Origin: Actibacterium naphthalenivorans
GTDB lineage: Bacteria > Pseudomonadota > Alphaproteobacteria > Rhodobacterales > Rhodobacteraceae
Length of the DNA: 64,000 nucleotides
Direction: 5' to 3'
Assembly (NCBI RefSeq): GCF_014196965.1
Contig: NZ_JACIEQ010000001.1
Coordinates: 124,001-188,000, forward strand
Shown: positions 1-8,499 of the stretch, piece after piece
Numbering within the stretch: the first letter of the stretch is position 1
Layout: each line of letters starts with the position of its first letter
Notes under the pieces: generated by a model
Told to the model about the DNA's origin: nothing
Seen by the model: only the letters and a program-made list of their open reading frames with translations
The model's database searches: none
Program-made: the position numbers and the translations under genes

Positions 1-652
1 TGTTGCCCGCCACACGGCGCTGGAAGGTCTTCAGCGGGATCGCCACGATATCGTCCTGATCATCGCCATAGCTTGTCACGCCTTTCGCGGCCAGGATGCC
101 GACAACCTCGCAGGACAGGGATCTGAGGCGAAGTTTCTCTCCGATGGGATTGATATTGAAGAACAGTTCTTCAATGATCGTTTCACCGATGACGCAGACC
201 GCGCGACCGGCCTTTTCTTCGGCATCGGTGAATATGCGCCCCTCGGCGATCGACCAGTTCATCGCATCCATGAGCGTCGTTTCCGCGCCGGCGAGCTGGG
301 TGAAGTGGTTTTCGTTGCCGTAAACCGCAGTGATGTTGGTCATCGAATAGGGGGCGGCGATTTCGATGCTCGACAACTCTTCCCTCAGCGCCTCGGCATC
401 GGCGCGCACGAACGACCGGTCGGCGCTGAGCCCGCCCCCGCCGCCCATGCCGCCCACTCCCGGCCGGATGATCAGCGTGTTGCTGCCGAGTGATTCCACA
501 TCCGCTGTCACCTGGGTCTGCGATCCCTGCCCGACCGTGACCATCGCGATGACGGCGCCGACGCCGATGACGATGCCCAGCACCGTCAGGAACGAGCGCA
601 GCATGTTGCGAAAAATGGCCTGAACGGCAAGGCGGATGGTTTCCCACAGCAT
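1..652 (-). CDS. MacB-like ABC transporter permease (partial, C-terminus outside window)
   Basis: Membrane subunit of a MacAB-type export system, which passes substrates from the inner membrane or periplasm to an outer-membrane channel. The translation starts MLWETIRLAVQAIFRN and then shows a hydrophobic helix (FLTVLGIVIGVGAVIAMVTV, about residues 20-40), typical of the first transmembrane helix of MacB/FtsX permeases. A long periplasmic (MacB_PCD-like) part follows, with a glycine-rich stretch and an 'AGRAVCVIG' segment. The gene starts 3 bases after the stop of the ATPase gene, so the two are co-translated. Only about 217 residues are in the window; the remaining helices lie beyond base 1. 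The substrate (peptide, macrolide, siderophore or lipoprotein) cannot be told. Confidence 0.88.
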   Translation of the reverse strand, partial: MLWETIRLAVQAIFRNMLRSFLTVLGIVIGVGAVIAMVTVGQGSQTQVTADVESLGSNTLIIRPGVGGMGGGGGLSADRSFVRADAEALREELSSIEIAAPYSMTNITAVYGNENHFTQLAGAETTLMDAMNWSIAEGRIFTDAEEKAGRAVCVIGETIIEELFFNINPIGEKLRLRSLSCEVVGILAAKGVTSYGDDQDDIVAIPLKTFQRRVAGN

Positions 653-655
653 GGT

Positions 656-1363
656 TCAGCCCTTCCCCGGCGTTTTCGTATCCTGCTCGATATGGCCATC
701 GACGAAAGAGACCAGCCGCCGGGCATATTCGGCCATGTCCTCTTCGTGGGTGACCATGACGATGGTGATATTCTCGGTCTTGTTCAGCCCCGACAGCAGA
801 TCCATGATCTCACGCGAACGCTCGGTATCCAGGTTGCCCGTCGGCTCGTCGGCCAGGATCACATCCGGTCCGCCCGCCAGCGCGCGCGCGATCGCCACCC
901 GCTGTTGCTGGCCGCCGGACAACTGCGACGGGTCGTGATCCGCCCGGTGCGACAGGCCGACCTTGTCCAGCGCCTCCAGCGCCATCCGCTGCCGCTCGCC
1001 GCGCGGCAGGCCCTTGTAGATCAGCGGCAGCTCGACGTTTTCCAGCGCCGTGGTCCGGGGCAGAAGATTGTAGCCCTGAAACACGAACCCCAGATAGTTG
1101 CGCCGCAGCAGCGCCCGCTGGTCGTGATCCAGCTTGCCCACATCCACCCCTTCGAACAGGAACGTGCCGGAGGTGGGTGTATCGAGGCAGCCGAGCACGT
1201 TCATCACCGTGGATTTGCCAGAGCCCGACGGCCCCATGATCGCCACGAATTCGCCGGCCGTGATCGTCAGGTCAACGCCGCGCAGCGCCCGCACTTCGGC
1301 CTCGCCCGCGCCGTAAACCTTGGTGATCCCTCTGAGTTCGATCAGGGGTGCGGTGCCAGCCAT
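656..1363 (-). CDS. MacB/LolD-type ABC transporter ATP-binding protein
   Basis: ATPase that drives the adjacent MacB-like permease; 235 residues. Walker A GPSGSGKST at residues 44-52, Q-loop 'VFQGYNL' near 94-100, signature LSGGQ at 148-152, Walker B VILADEPTG at 168-176 and switch histidine in 'VTHEEDM' are all intact. These features and the length are those of the MacB/LolD/FtsE group. Here the nucleotide-binding domain is a separate protein, whereas E. coli MacB fuses it to the permease. It lies between the adaptor gene (1-base gap) and the permease (3-base gap), forming one operon. Confidence 0.92.
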   Translation of the reverse strand: MAGTAPLIELRGITKVYGAGEAEVRALRGVDLTITAGEFVAIMGPSGSGKSTVMNVLGCLDTPTSGTFLFEGVDVGKLDHDQRALLRRNYLGFVFQGYNLLPRTTALENVELPLIYKGLPRGERQRMALEALDKVGLSHRADHDPSQLSGGQQQRVAIARALAGGPDVILADEPTGNLDTERSREIMDLLSGLNKTENITIVMVTHEEDMAEYARRLVSFVDGHIEQDTKTPGKG

Positions 1364-1364
1364 G

Positions 1365-2645
1365 TTACTCAGCCCCGGTCTGATCCGTGATCACCTGATC
1401 GCCCTCGGCCAACGCACCGTCCAACACCGCCGTGAAACGCCCGTCGCTTTGCCCGAGCGTCACCGGAATTTCCACGGCCTGGCCCGCGCGCAGCAGCCAC
1501 AGCGTCTTTTGCGCGGCTTCGCCCATGCCCGCGTCACGGCCGGGGCGGTCGGGCATGATCAGGCCCAGAAGCCCGCTGCCCGAGGAATCGCCGCCGCCGC
1601 CGCTCTCGGCCACCCGGGGCGGTGCGAAGCGCAGCGCGGCGTTGGGCACCATCAGTACGTCCGAAAGCTCTGCCACCACGATATCGGCGGTGGCCGTCAT
1701 GCCCGGGCGCAGCCGCAGCGACGAGTTGTCGATCACGAGGATGGCCTTGTAATTGACCACCCCGTCAATCTCTTCGGGCGCATAGCGAACCTGAGAGATC
1801 TCGGCGGGAAAGGTTTCGTCGTCGTAGGCATCCACCGTGAAGGTCGCGCTGTTGCCAACCGCGACCCGGCCGATATCGGCCTCGTCGATATCCACCTGCA
1901 GCTCCATGCTGGCCAGATCCTCGGCGATGGTGAACAGCACCGGTGCCGACAGCGACGAGGCGACGATCTGCCCGGCATCCGCGTTGCGTTCCAGCACCAC
2001 ACCCTTGATCGGCGCATGGATCACCGCCTTTTGCAGATCGGCCCCGTAAAGATCAAGCTGGGCGTAGGCCAGCGCCCGGTCGGCATCGGCGATCTGCAAC
2101 TCCGCTTCCGCGCGTTCCTGCGTGGCGCGGGCGGTGATGAAGGCCTGATGCGTGCCGACGCCGCGTTCATAGAGCTGCCGGGCGGTCTCGTACTTGTCGA
2201 AGGTTTCGTGCAGCGTGGCCTGCGCCTGCTCGACCCGCGCCTCGGCCGCGACCAGCGAGGCCTCCTGCACCGCATATTGCGCCTCGAGCTTGGTCGTGTC
2301 GAGCCGGGCCAGCACCTGCCCCACCTCGACCGTATCGTTGTAATCCACCTCGACGCTGGCCAGTGTGCCCGAAAGTTCGGAGGATATTTCCACAAGGTTG
2401 GTGGGCTCTACCGTGCCGGTGGCCGAAACGGTGACCGACAGATCGCCGCGCCGCACCGGCTCTGTCTGATAGCTCAGCCCGCCGCCCTGATCGCCACGCA
2501 GAACAAAGAACCAGAGGGCAAGCAGGCCGACAATCGCAACCACGCCGATCCTGGCCCAAAGTGGGGTCTTGCGCCGATGCTTTCCGATTTTCAGCGTTTT
2601 CTCGATGTTTTCGCGGCGCTCACTCATATTTTCCCCGATATTCAA
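1365..2645 (-). CDS. MacA/HlyD-family periplasmic adaptor subunit
   Basis: Membrane-fusion protein that should bridge the inner-membrane permease and an outer-membrane channel. It has a short basic N-terminus, one transmembrane helix (about residues 31-49, VVAIVGLLALWFFVL), then a split biotinyl-lipoyl-like domain ('SELSGTLASVEVDYND'), a coiled-coil hairpin (about residues 125-200, rich in E/A/Q/L) and beta-barrel domains. Its 426 residues are typical of MacA. A second possible start (M7, base 2627) would shorten it by six residues. It is the first gene of the operon; no outer-membrane TolC partner is visible in the window. Confidence 0.9.
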   Translation of the reverse strand: MNIGENMSERRENIEKTLKIGKHRRKTPLWARIGVVAIVGLLALWFFVLRGDQGGGLSYQTEPVRRGDLSVTVSATGTVEPTNLVEISSELSGTLASVEVDYNDTVEVGQVLARLDTTKLEAQYAVQEASLVAAEARVEQAQATLHETFDKYETARQLYERGVGTHQAFITARATQERAEAELQIADADRALAYAQLDLYGADLQKAVIHAPIKGVVLERNADAGQIVASSLSAPVLFTIAEDLASMELQVDIDEADIGRVAVGNSATFTVDAYDDETFPAEISQVRYAPEEIDGVVNYKAILVIDNSSLRLRPGMTATADIVVAELSDVLMVPNAALRFAPPRVAESGGGGDSSGSGLLGLIMPDRPGRDAGMGEAAQKTLWLLRAGQAVEIPVTLGQSDGRFTAVLDGALAEGDQVITDQTGAE

Positions 2646-3001
2646 TCCTGATTAAACGGTGGCACATACCGGTTCCGTCGCAGGTGACACCAATTTCCGG
2701 CAGTTTGCCACCCGAAAAGCGGCGCCCGCTTCGCCCCCCGCCCGTGGCATATGGCCATGACTGAGCGCGAAGTCGCGCCGAAAAAGCGCGGCCCTGACAA
2801 GACGAAAAAGTTGATTCAAACCGAGACACGGCGGAAAATCATGGCTAGATATGAGGGCCCCGTGAAAGGCGCGCACCGGTTGCGGGGGGTGCGCGCAACC
2901 GGGGAGCCGGCGTTTTTCAACCCGCCGCTCATCCACCCTGACAGGCGCCTGCGCCCGCCGGGCCCGCAAACCCGATGAGCGCCCCGGACAGGAACGAACC
3001 G
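2646..3001. other. Divergent intergenic region between macA-like and lysE-like genes
   Basis: About 350 bases without a supported gene, separating the leftward export operon from the rightward LysE-type gene, so it must carry both promoters. A 75-codon plus-strand reading frame (2751-2978, lysine/arginine-rich, starting MAMTEREV) crosses it, but it matches no family I know and runs into the next start. I saw no convincing hairpin or repeat. Confidence 0.4.
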
Positions 3002-3625
3002 ATGCCCTTTGACCTGTGGCTGGCCTTCGTTGCCGCCTCGACCGTCTTGCTGATCATCCCCGGCCCGACCATCCTGCTCGTGATGTCCTACGCGCTGACG
3101 CAGGGGCGCCGGGTGGCCGTGGCCATGGCGCTGGGGGTGGCCCTGGGGGATTTCATCGCGATGTCGGCCTCTCTGGCCGGGCTTGGCGCGCTGGTCCTGG
3201 CCTCGGCCATGGTGTTCACGGTGCTGAAATGGGTGGGCGCGGTCTATCTGGTCTATCTGGGTGTCAAGCTGCTGCGCAGCCGCCCGGCGCTGATGCCCGA
3301 CGATCTGTCGCCCGAACGCAAACCGGCGCGCGCGATCTTTGGCCATGCGGCGGCGGTAACGGCGCTGAACCCGAAATCCATCGCCTTTTTCATCGCCTTC
3401 GTGCCGCAGTTCCTCCGCCCCGAAGCCGCCCTTGCCCCGCAATTCGGCATCCTGATCGCCACTTTCGTCTCGCTGGCGGCATTGAACGCGCTGATCTATG
3501 CGCTTCTGGCCGACAGGCTGCGCGCCCGCATCCGCCGCCCGTCGGTTCTGCAGTGGATGAACCGCGCCGGTGGCGGCGCGCTGGTGGGCATGGGCGCGCT
3601 GACCGCCACGATGAGCCGGTCCTGA
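3002..3625 (+). CDS. LysE/RhtB-family amino-acid exporter
   Basis: Inner-membrane exporter of the LysE/RhtB superfamily, which removes amino acids or related small molecules from the cytoplasm. The N-terminus shows the family signature (WLAF...IPGPTILLVMSYA, about residues 5-30) and 'GVALGDFIAMSASLAGLG'; roughly six hydrophobic segments span 207 residues. I prefer the ATG at 3002 because the family begins at this point and an AGGAAC ribosome site precedes it by about 8 bases; an in-frame ATG at 2975 would add nine residues. It is a single gene with no operon partner. The substrate cannot be deduced from sequence. Confidence 0.88.
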   Translation: MPFDLWLAFVAASTVLLIIPGPTILLVMSYALTQGRRVAVAMALGVALGDFIAMSASLAGLGALVLASAMVFTVLKWVGAVYLVYLGVKLLRSRPALMPDDLSPERKPARAIFGHAAAVTALNPKSIAFFIAFVPQFLRPEAALAPQFGILIATFVSLAALNALIYALLADRLRARIRRPSVLQWMNRAGGGALVGMGALTATMSRS

Positions 3626-3636
3626 GCCATGCGCAA

Positions 3637-3666
3637 TTGACGGATTCGCCCGGATTTGGCACATAT
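3637..3666 (+). promoter_or_regulatory. Possible promoter of the glycan operon
   Basis: TTGACG (3637-3642) and ACATAT (3661-3666) are separated by 18 bases and lie about 100 bases before the first glycosyltransferase. The -35 match is good and the -10 match modest. This is a pattern match only. Confidence 0.3.
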
Positions 3667-3763
3667 ACGGTAAGAATTCCGTGACAAGCGGGCGAAACCG
3701 CGCAACAGACGGACGGGCAGTCGATATGAGTTCCAGCGGGCCGTTGCGGCCAGAGGTGCGCCC

Positions 3764-4789
3764 ATGCGCATAACCGCCGTTACCTGCGTCAAGAACGAGG
3801 GGCCGTTCCTGCTGGAATGGATCGCCTTCAACCGGATGATCGGGGTCACCGATCACCTGTTCTATTCCAACGACTGCACCGATGGCACCGACACCCTGCT
3901 GAATGCGCTGGCCCGGCGCGGACTGGTTCAGCACCTGGCGAACCCCGCCCAGGGCCGCAACTATCAGATGGAGGCGCTGCGCCACGCCCGCCAGCAGCCT
4001 ATCGCGCGCGAGGCCGATTGGGTCTGGATCGCCGATGTGGACGAGTTTCTGAACATCCATGTGGGCGATGGCACGATCCCGGAACTGGCCAGCGCCTGCG
4101 GCGACCCTCAGGCGATTTCGCTGAATTTCCAGTTCTTCGCCAATTGCGGGGTTGCGGCCTATGAAGACAGGCCGGTCATCACCCAGTTCCTTCGCTCGCA
4201 CAACCCCGATATCTGGTGTGACACGCTCGAGATCGAGACCAAATCCCTGGTGCGGGGCGATTTCCCGGTGCATTTCTACGGCGCCCACCGCCCCTACCTG
4301 CGCCCCACCCTGCCCGAGAAGAAGCGCCCGAAATGGACCGACGGCTCAGGCCGCCCGGTGCCCGAGAAATTCTATCTTGCCCCCGCAAAACAGCCGATCC
4401 GCGATTTCAAGGCGCACGGGGCGCGCCGCTTTGCCACGCTGAACCACTATGCGCTGCGCTCGCTCGACAGCTATCTGGTCAAGAATGACCGCGGCGACGT
4501 GAACCGCGACAACCGCGCCTTCGACGATACCTATTGGCGCGAACGCAACGATGACAGCCATGAAGACCGTTCGATCCTGCGGCATCTGCCGAAGCTGGAA
4601 GCCGGGATCGCCGCGCTGAAATCGGACCCCGAGATCGCGGCGCTGCATGACGCCAGCGTCGCCGCCCATCGCGCCGCGCGGGACCGGCTGATGCAAAGCC
4701 CGGCCTATCAGGCGCTGCGCGCACAGTTGCAGCGGGCACCGAAGATCTGCCCGCAGGAAGAGGCGCTGATGGCGATGCTCGCGGCATGA
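3764..4789 (+). CDS. Glycosyltransferase family 2-like protein (DVDEF type), paralogue 1
   Basis: Probable GT-A-fold glycosyltransferase of the group found widely in Rhodobacterales (Pfam Glyco_tranf_2_4-like). It opens with 'AVTCVKNEGPFLLEWIAF' (residues 4-21), the nucleotide-sugar-binding start of the family. It continues with 'YSNDCTDGT' and the metal-binding DxD motif in 'ADVDEFLNIHVG' (D91 and D93). A later 'LNHYALRSLDSYLVK' block is shared with its two paralogues here. At 341 residues with no signal or membrane helix it should act in the cytoplasm. Its stop overlaps the sulfotransferase start by 4 bases. Donor and acceptor are unknown. Confidence 0.85.
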   Translation: MRITAVTCVKNEGPFLLEWIAFNRMIGVTDHLFYSNDCTDGTDTLLNALARRGLVQHLANPAQGRNYQMEALRHARQQPIAREADWVWIADVDEFLNIHVGDGTIPELASACGDPQAISLNFQFFANCGVAAYEDRPVITQFLRSHNPDIWCDTLEIETKSLVRGDFPVHFYGAHRPYLRPTLPEKKRPKWTDGSGRPVPEKFYLAPAKQPIRDFKAHGARRFATLNHYALRSLDSYLVKNDRGDVNRDNRAFDDTYWRERNDDSHEDRSILRHLPKLEAGIAALKSDPEIAALHDASVAAHRAARDRLMQSPAYQALRAQLQRAPKICPQEEALMAMLAA

Positions 4790-5427
4790 GCGCGCTGAAG
4801 GTCATCAACCTGGGCCTGCCGAAATCGGGCACCACAACGCTGGGCGAGGCGCTGAAGCGTGCCGGGCTGCGGGTGGCCGACTGGCGCATCCGCGCGGGCC
4901 AGAGCACCGGCGACCGTATCAACCGGCGCTTTGTCGGCAAGCTGATGTATGACGCTTATTTCGAAACCGGCGACCCGCTGGCCGAGATGGCCGAATTCGA
5001 CGCCTTCACCGAGATCGACGTGGTGCGCAACGGGCTGAACCTGTGGCCCCAGACCGATTGGGGCCTGCTTGCGGCGATCCGCGCACATCACCCCGGCGCG
5101 AAATTCGTGCTGACCTATCGCGACCCGGTGAAACTGTCCGACAGCATGGGGCGCTGGTCCAACATGGGCCGCACCCGCCTGCCCGAAAACGCGGTGCCCG
5201 GCCTGCCCGCCGGCTTTGGCGCCACGGATGCCCAGCGCATCCGCTGGATCGAAGGGCATTACGCCTTTTGCCGCCGGGTGTTCGGCAACGACCCCGACTT
5301 TCTGGAATATGACATGGAAGACAGCGCCGCCCCTGAACAGGTCGCGGCCTTCCTCGGGATCGGCCTGCCCTGGTGGGGCGTAGCCAACGCCAACCCCCGC
5401 AAACAGGCCGAAGGGGCGCAGCGCTGA
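4786..5427 (+). CDS. Sulfotransferase family protein
   Basis: PAPS-dependent sulfotransferase, 213 residues. The 5'-phosphosulfate-binding loop is intact (GLPKSGTTTLGEAL, residues 10-23, catalytic-type Lys13), and the 3'-phosphate region appears as 'VLTYRDPVKLSDSMGRW'. The short form resembles the Sulfotransfer_4-type proteins common in marine Rhodobacterales. It is coupled on both sides: a 4-base overlap with the preceding glycosyltransferase and a TGATG junction with the following fusion gene. It probably transfers sulfate to the glycan made by this operon. The acceptor is inferred from context only. Confidence 0.85.
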   Translation: MSALKVINLGLPKSGTTTLGEALKRAGLRVADWRIRAGQSTGDRINRRFVGKLMYDAYFETGDPLAEMAEFDAFTEIDVVRNGLNLWPQTDWGLLAAIRAHHPGAKFVLTYRDPVKLSDSMGRWSNMGRTRLPENAVPGLPAGFGATDAQRIRWIEGHYAFCRRVFGNDPDFLEYDMEDSAAPEQVAAFLGIGLPWWGVANANPRKQAEGAQR

Positions 5428-7793
5428 TGCGGATCCACCTGCACATAGGCACCGAGACCTGCGGCGCCCCCCGCATTCAGGCCACCCTGAGCGACAAGCG
5501 CGATCAACTGGCGGGCAAGGGCGTGCTCTATCCCGGTTCGCCGGGGCGCAAGAACCACACCCGGCTGTTCATGGCCGTCACCGACCCCGATCACCCCGAC
5601 CCTCTGCGCGCCGCGCGTGGCTATGCCACGCCTCAGGATCAGGCGGCGCTGCGCGAGGCGTTCAGCGCCGAACTGCGCACCGAGGTTGACCGGGTGCAGC
5701 CCGATACGCTGATCCTGTCCGCCTCGCAACTGGCCGGGTCCCTGACCCGCAAAAGTGATCTGGAGCGGCTGCGCGCCCTGCTCACCCCTTTTTCCGACGA
5801 TATCCGCGTCGTCGCCCATGTGGATGAACAGGCCCGCGTTCTGGCCCGCCACTATGCCGATCAGCTGTTTTCCGGCCGCACCGCCGCGCTTGAGGCCGAA
5901 CTGGCGCTGGCACGGTCCGGTGCCGACTGGCGCGCGGGCTGTCTTGAGCATTGGGGCGCGGTGGAACCCGACCGCAACCGCTTCCCCGAAATTCAGGCGC
6001 CGCCGTTCTGGCTGGACTATGCCGCGCTTCAGACCCGTTGGGAGGAGGTGTTCGGGGCGGGCACGCTTACCCTGCGCCCCTATGATCCCGCGCTCTTCGC
6101 CAGCGAGGATCTGACCCGGGAAATCTGCGCCGCCTTCGATCTGCCCCAGAATATCGGCAAGACCAGGGCGGCGGCGCTGGCGCCCCCGCCCTCGGCCGCA
6201 TGGCTGGCGCGGGCCCGGTTGCTGAACACGGTTCTCGGCGCGCTTCTGGACAAGGGCAAATTCATCCCGCGCAAGCTCTGGCGCCGGCTGATGGACGAGA
6301 TCGCGGTGCCTGGCGCCCCGATCGCGCCGGGCAGCCTGTCTGCCGTCTCGGCCTGCTTCGCCGCGTCGAACGCGCGGCTTGCCAAGGCGCATCCGGCGCT
6401 GGCCGGGCCCGCCCTGCACCCCGACCCGGCCCTGCCCGACTGGCACGAGGCCGACCCCGGGTTCGGCTTTCGCGCCACCCAATATGTCGCCGCCTTCCTG
6501 CCCCGGATCGAAAAGGCGACCCGTCAGGAAAAACGGTTCCGCAAGCAGACTGCCGCCGGTCAGGCCCCGGCCGATGCCGCGCCGGCGGCCAAACCGCCCG
6601 CCGACCGGCTTTCGCCGGTTGCCGAAAAGATCATGCCCGACAGCGCCAAGGCCAATGTCAAAAAGCTGCGCGGCGGCCCCTTCGCGCCGCATAACAAGAT
6701 CGGCAGCGTGAACGAAGAGGCGCTGGCCGCCGCCTTCGCCGAGGTGCTGCAGCGCGAACTGCCCCCCGGCAACAGCGGCAACGTGATCGTCGGCTGCATG
6801 AAGAACGAGGCGCCCTACATCCTGGAATGGGTCGCCTATCACCGCGCCATCGGGGTGGATAATTTCCTGATCTACACCAATGGCTGCGAGGATGGCACCA
6901 GCGAAATTCTGGATCGCCTGCAGGCGCTTGGCGTGGTTCAGCACCGCAACAACGATGAATGGAAGGGCAACTCGCCCCAACAGCACGCGCTGAACAAATC
7001 GCTGAAGGAAGATGTGATCCGAAACGCCGAATGGATCATCCATATCGACGTGGACGAGTTCATGAACGTGCGCTGCGGCAACGGCACCCTGGCCGATTTC
7101 CTTGCCCGCGTGCCGGATGCCACCAACGTGGCCATGACCTGGCGGCTGTTCGGACATAACGGCATTCAGGAATTCCGCGACGATCTGGTGATCGACCAGT
7201 TCGACACATGCGCCCCGAAATACCTGCCCAAGCCGCACACGGCCTGGGGCTTCAAGACCATGTTCCGCAACATCGGCGCCTATGAAAAGATCAGCTGCCA
7301 CAGGCCCAACAAACTGTCCGACGCATTCCGCGACAAGGTGAAATGGGTCAACGGGTCGGGCCTGCCGATGGTCGACGATGTGCTGGACAACGGCTGGCGG
7401 TCGTCGAAGAAATCCATCGGCTACGACCTTTTGCAACTGAACCACTATGCCCTTCGCTCCGCCGAGAGCTTTCTGATCAAGCGGCAGCGCGGCCGCGCGC
7501 TGCATGTGGATCGGTCGATCGGGCTGAACTACTGGGTGCGGATGGATTGGGGCGATTACCGCGACGTGACGATCAAGCGCAACATCCCCCGCACGCGGGC
7601 CACGCTGGCCCGGTTGATGGCCGACCCCGAACTGGCGCGGCTACATGCGGCGGCCGTGGCCTGGCACACGGCCAAGGCCGCCGACCTGCAGGCCACGCCC
7701 GAGTTCCGCGAACTCTACGATCAGGCCCTCGCCACCAAACTGACCGAGCTGGAGCGGGTGGCCTTCGCCCTGGCGCTGGAAGTGGACAACTGA
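5427..7793 (+). CDS. Fusion: degenerate sulfotransferase-like domain + glycosyltransferase domain, paralogue 2
   Basis: A 788-residue two-domain protein. Residues 1 to about 370 resemble the Roseobacter sulfotransferase-like family, but the P-loop is changed: 'HIGTETCGAPRIQ' (residues 5-17) has Thr where the family has the catalytic Lys and lacks the Gly-Thr-Thr. A low-complexity Ala/Lys/Pro linker follows (about 375-445). The C-terminal part (about 450-780) is a GT domain like its neighbours: 'VGCMKNEAPYILEWVAYHR', 'TNGCEDGT', 'HIDVDEFMN' (DxD near 541/543) and 'LNHYALRSAESFLIKRQRG'. I chose the start at 5427 (TGATG overlap with the previous gene) over one at 5373. The N-terminal domain may bind a glycan or sulfated ligand rather than catalyse. 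Confidence 0.83.
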   Translation: MRIHLHIGTETCGAPRIQATLSDKRDQLAGKGVLYPGSPGRKNHTRLFMAVTDPDHPDPLRAARGYATPQDQAALREAFSAELRTEVDRVQPDTLILSASQLAGSLTRKSDLERLRALLTPFSDDIRVVAHVDEQARVLARHYADQLFSGRTAALEAELALARSGADWRAGCLEHWGAVEPDRNRFPEIQAPPFWLDYAALQTRWEEVFGAGTLTLRPYDPALFASEDLTREICAAFDLPQNIGKTRAAALAPPPSAAWLARARLLNTVLGALLDKGKFIPRKLWRRLMDEIAVPGAPIAPGSLSAVSACFAASNARLAKAHPALAGPALHPDPALPDWHEADPGFGFRATQYVAAFLPRIEKATRQEKRFRKQTAAGQAPADAAPAAKPPADRLSPVAEKIMPDSAKANVKKLRGGPFAPHNKIGSVNEEALAAAFAEVLQRELPPGNSGNVIVGCMKNEAPYILEWVAYHRAIGVDNFLIYTNGCEDGTSEILDRLQALGVVQHRNNDEWKGNSPQQHALNKSLKEDVIRNAEWIIHIDVDEFMNVRCGNGTLADFLARVPDATNVAMTWRLFGHNGIQEFRDDLVIDQFDTCAPKYLPKPHTAWGFKTMFRNIGAYEKISCHRPNKLSDAFRDKVKWVNGSGLPMVDDVLDNGWRSSKKSIGYDLLQLNHYALRSAESFLIKRQRGRALHVDRSIGLNYWVRMDWGDYRDVTIKRNIPRTRATLARLMADPELARLHAAAVAWHTAKAADLQATPEFRELYDQALATKLTELERVAFALALEVDN

Positions 7794-7794
7794 C

Positions 7795-8493
7795 ATGAAA
7801 GACGCCCCGACCTTGCCGAAATTCATCCGCACCCGCGGGCTTCGCTTTCCCTATGATCCGCAGATCATCACCCGCAAACGGCGCCGGCTGATGCGTGACG
7901 ATCACTACGAACACAAGGAAAGCGAAGCGGTGCTGCGCGTGGTCAAGGCCGATGACACGGTGATCGAACTGGGCGCCGGGATGGGCTATATGTCTACCCT
8001 GCTGACGAAAAAGCTGGGCGTGAAAACCGTGCATGCGTTCGAGGCGAACCCGCGCATGATCCCCTATATCCACGCGGTGCATGCGGCGAACGGGGTCGAA
8101 GGCGTGACGGTTCACAACGCGATCCTCGGGGCCGCCGACGGCCGGGCCAAGTTCTATGTGCGCGGCGATTTCGTGGCCTCTTCGCTGGCAGACAATCTGG
8201 AAGACGCCCATGGCGGCGTGATCGCGGAAGAAGAGATCGACATCCGCAACGCCCAGGCCGTGTTCGACGAGATATCGCCGAGCGTTCTGGTCTGTGATAT
8301 CGAAGGGGCCGAGGCCGATCTGCTGCCGCTGATCGATCTGTCGGGGCTGCGCTGCGCCATTGTCGAGCTGCACCCGCAATGGATCGGGCAGGCCGGCGTG
8401 CAGGGGGTGTTCGATGCGATGCAGGCGGGCGGGCTGACCTATTACCCGCGCATGTCGAATGCAAAGGTCGTGACCTTCCGCAAGGGCTGGTAG
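7795..8493 (+). CDS. FkbM-family methyltransferase
   Basis: SAM-dependent methyltransferase, 232 residues. Motif I is 'VIELGAGMGYMSTLL' (about residues 46-60), the following acidic position is in 'VHAFEANPRM', and 'PSVLVCDIEGAEADLL' is the characteristic FkbM motif (DIEGAE). FkbM enzymes O-methylate sugars or small molecules. It lies 1 base after the fusion glycosyltransferase and 6 bases before the next glycosyltransferase, so it probably methylates a hydroxyl of the same glycan. The methylated position is not predictable. Confidence 0.85.
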   Translation: MKDAPTLPKFIRTRGLRFPYDPQIITRKRRRLMRDDHYEHKESEAVLRVVKADDTVIELGAGMGYMSTLLTKKLGVKTVHAFEANPRMIPYIHAVHAANGVEGVTVHNAILGAADGRAKFYVRGDFVASSLADNLEDAHGGVIAEEEIDIRNAQAVFDEISPSVLVCDIEGAEADLLPLIDLSGLRCAIVELHPQWIGQAGVQGVFDAMQAGGLTYYPRMSNAKVVTFRKGW

Positions 8494-8499
8494 CGGCGG

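Noticed and set aside
2751-2978. 75-codon plus-strand frame in the macA-lysE gap
   Set aside because: No family match, no clear ribosome site, and its C-terminus is compositionally like translated noncoding GC-rich DNA.
5259-7505. Long minus-strand open frame (748 codons) opposite the glycosyltransferase fusion gene
   Set aside because: It is an antisense frame kept open by GC-rich codon bias; its translation has no recognisable domain, while the plus strand encodes clear GT motifs.
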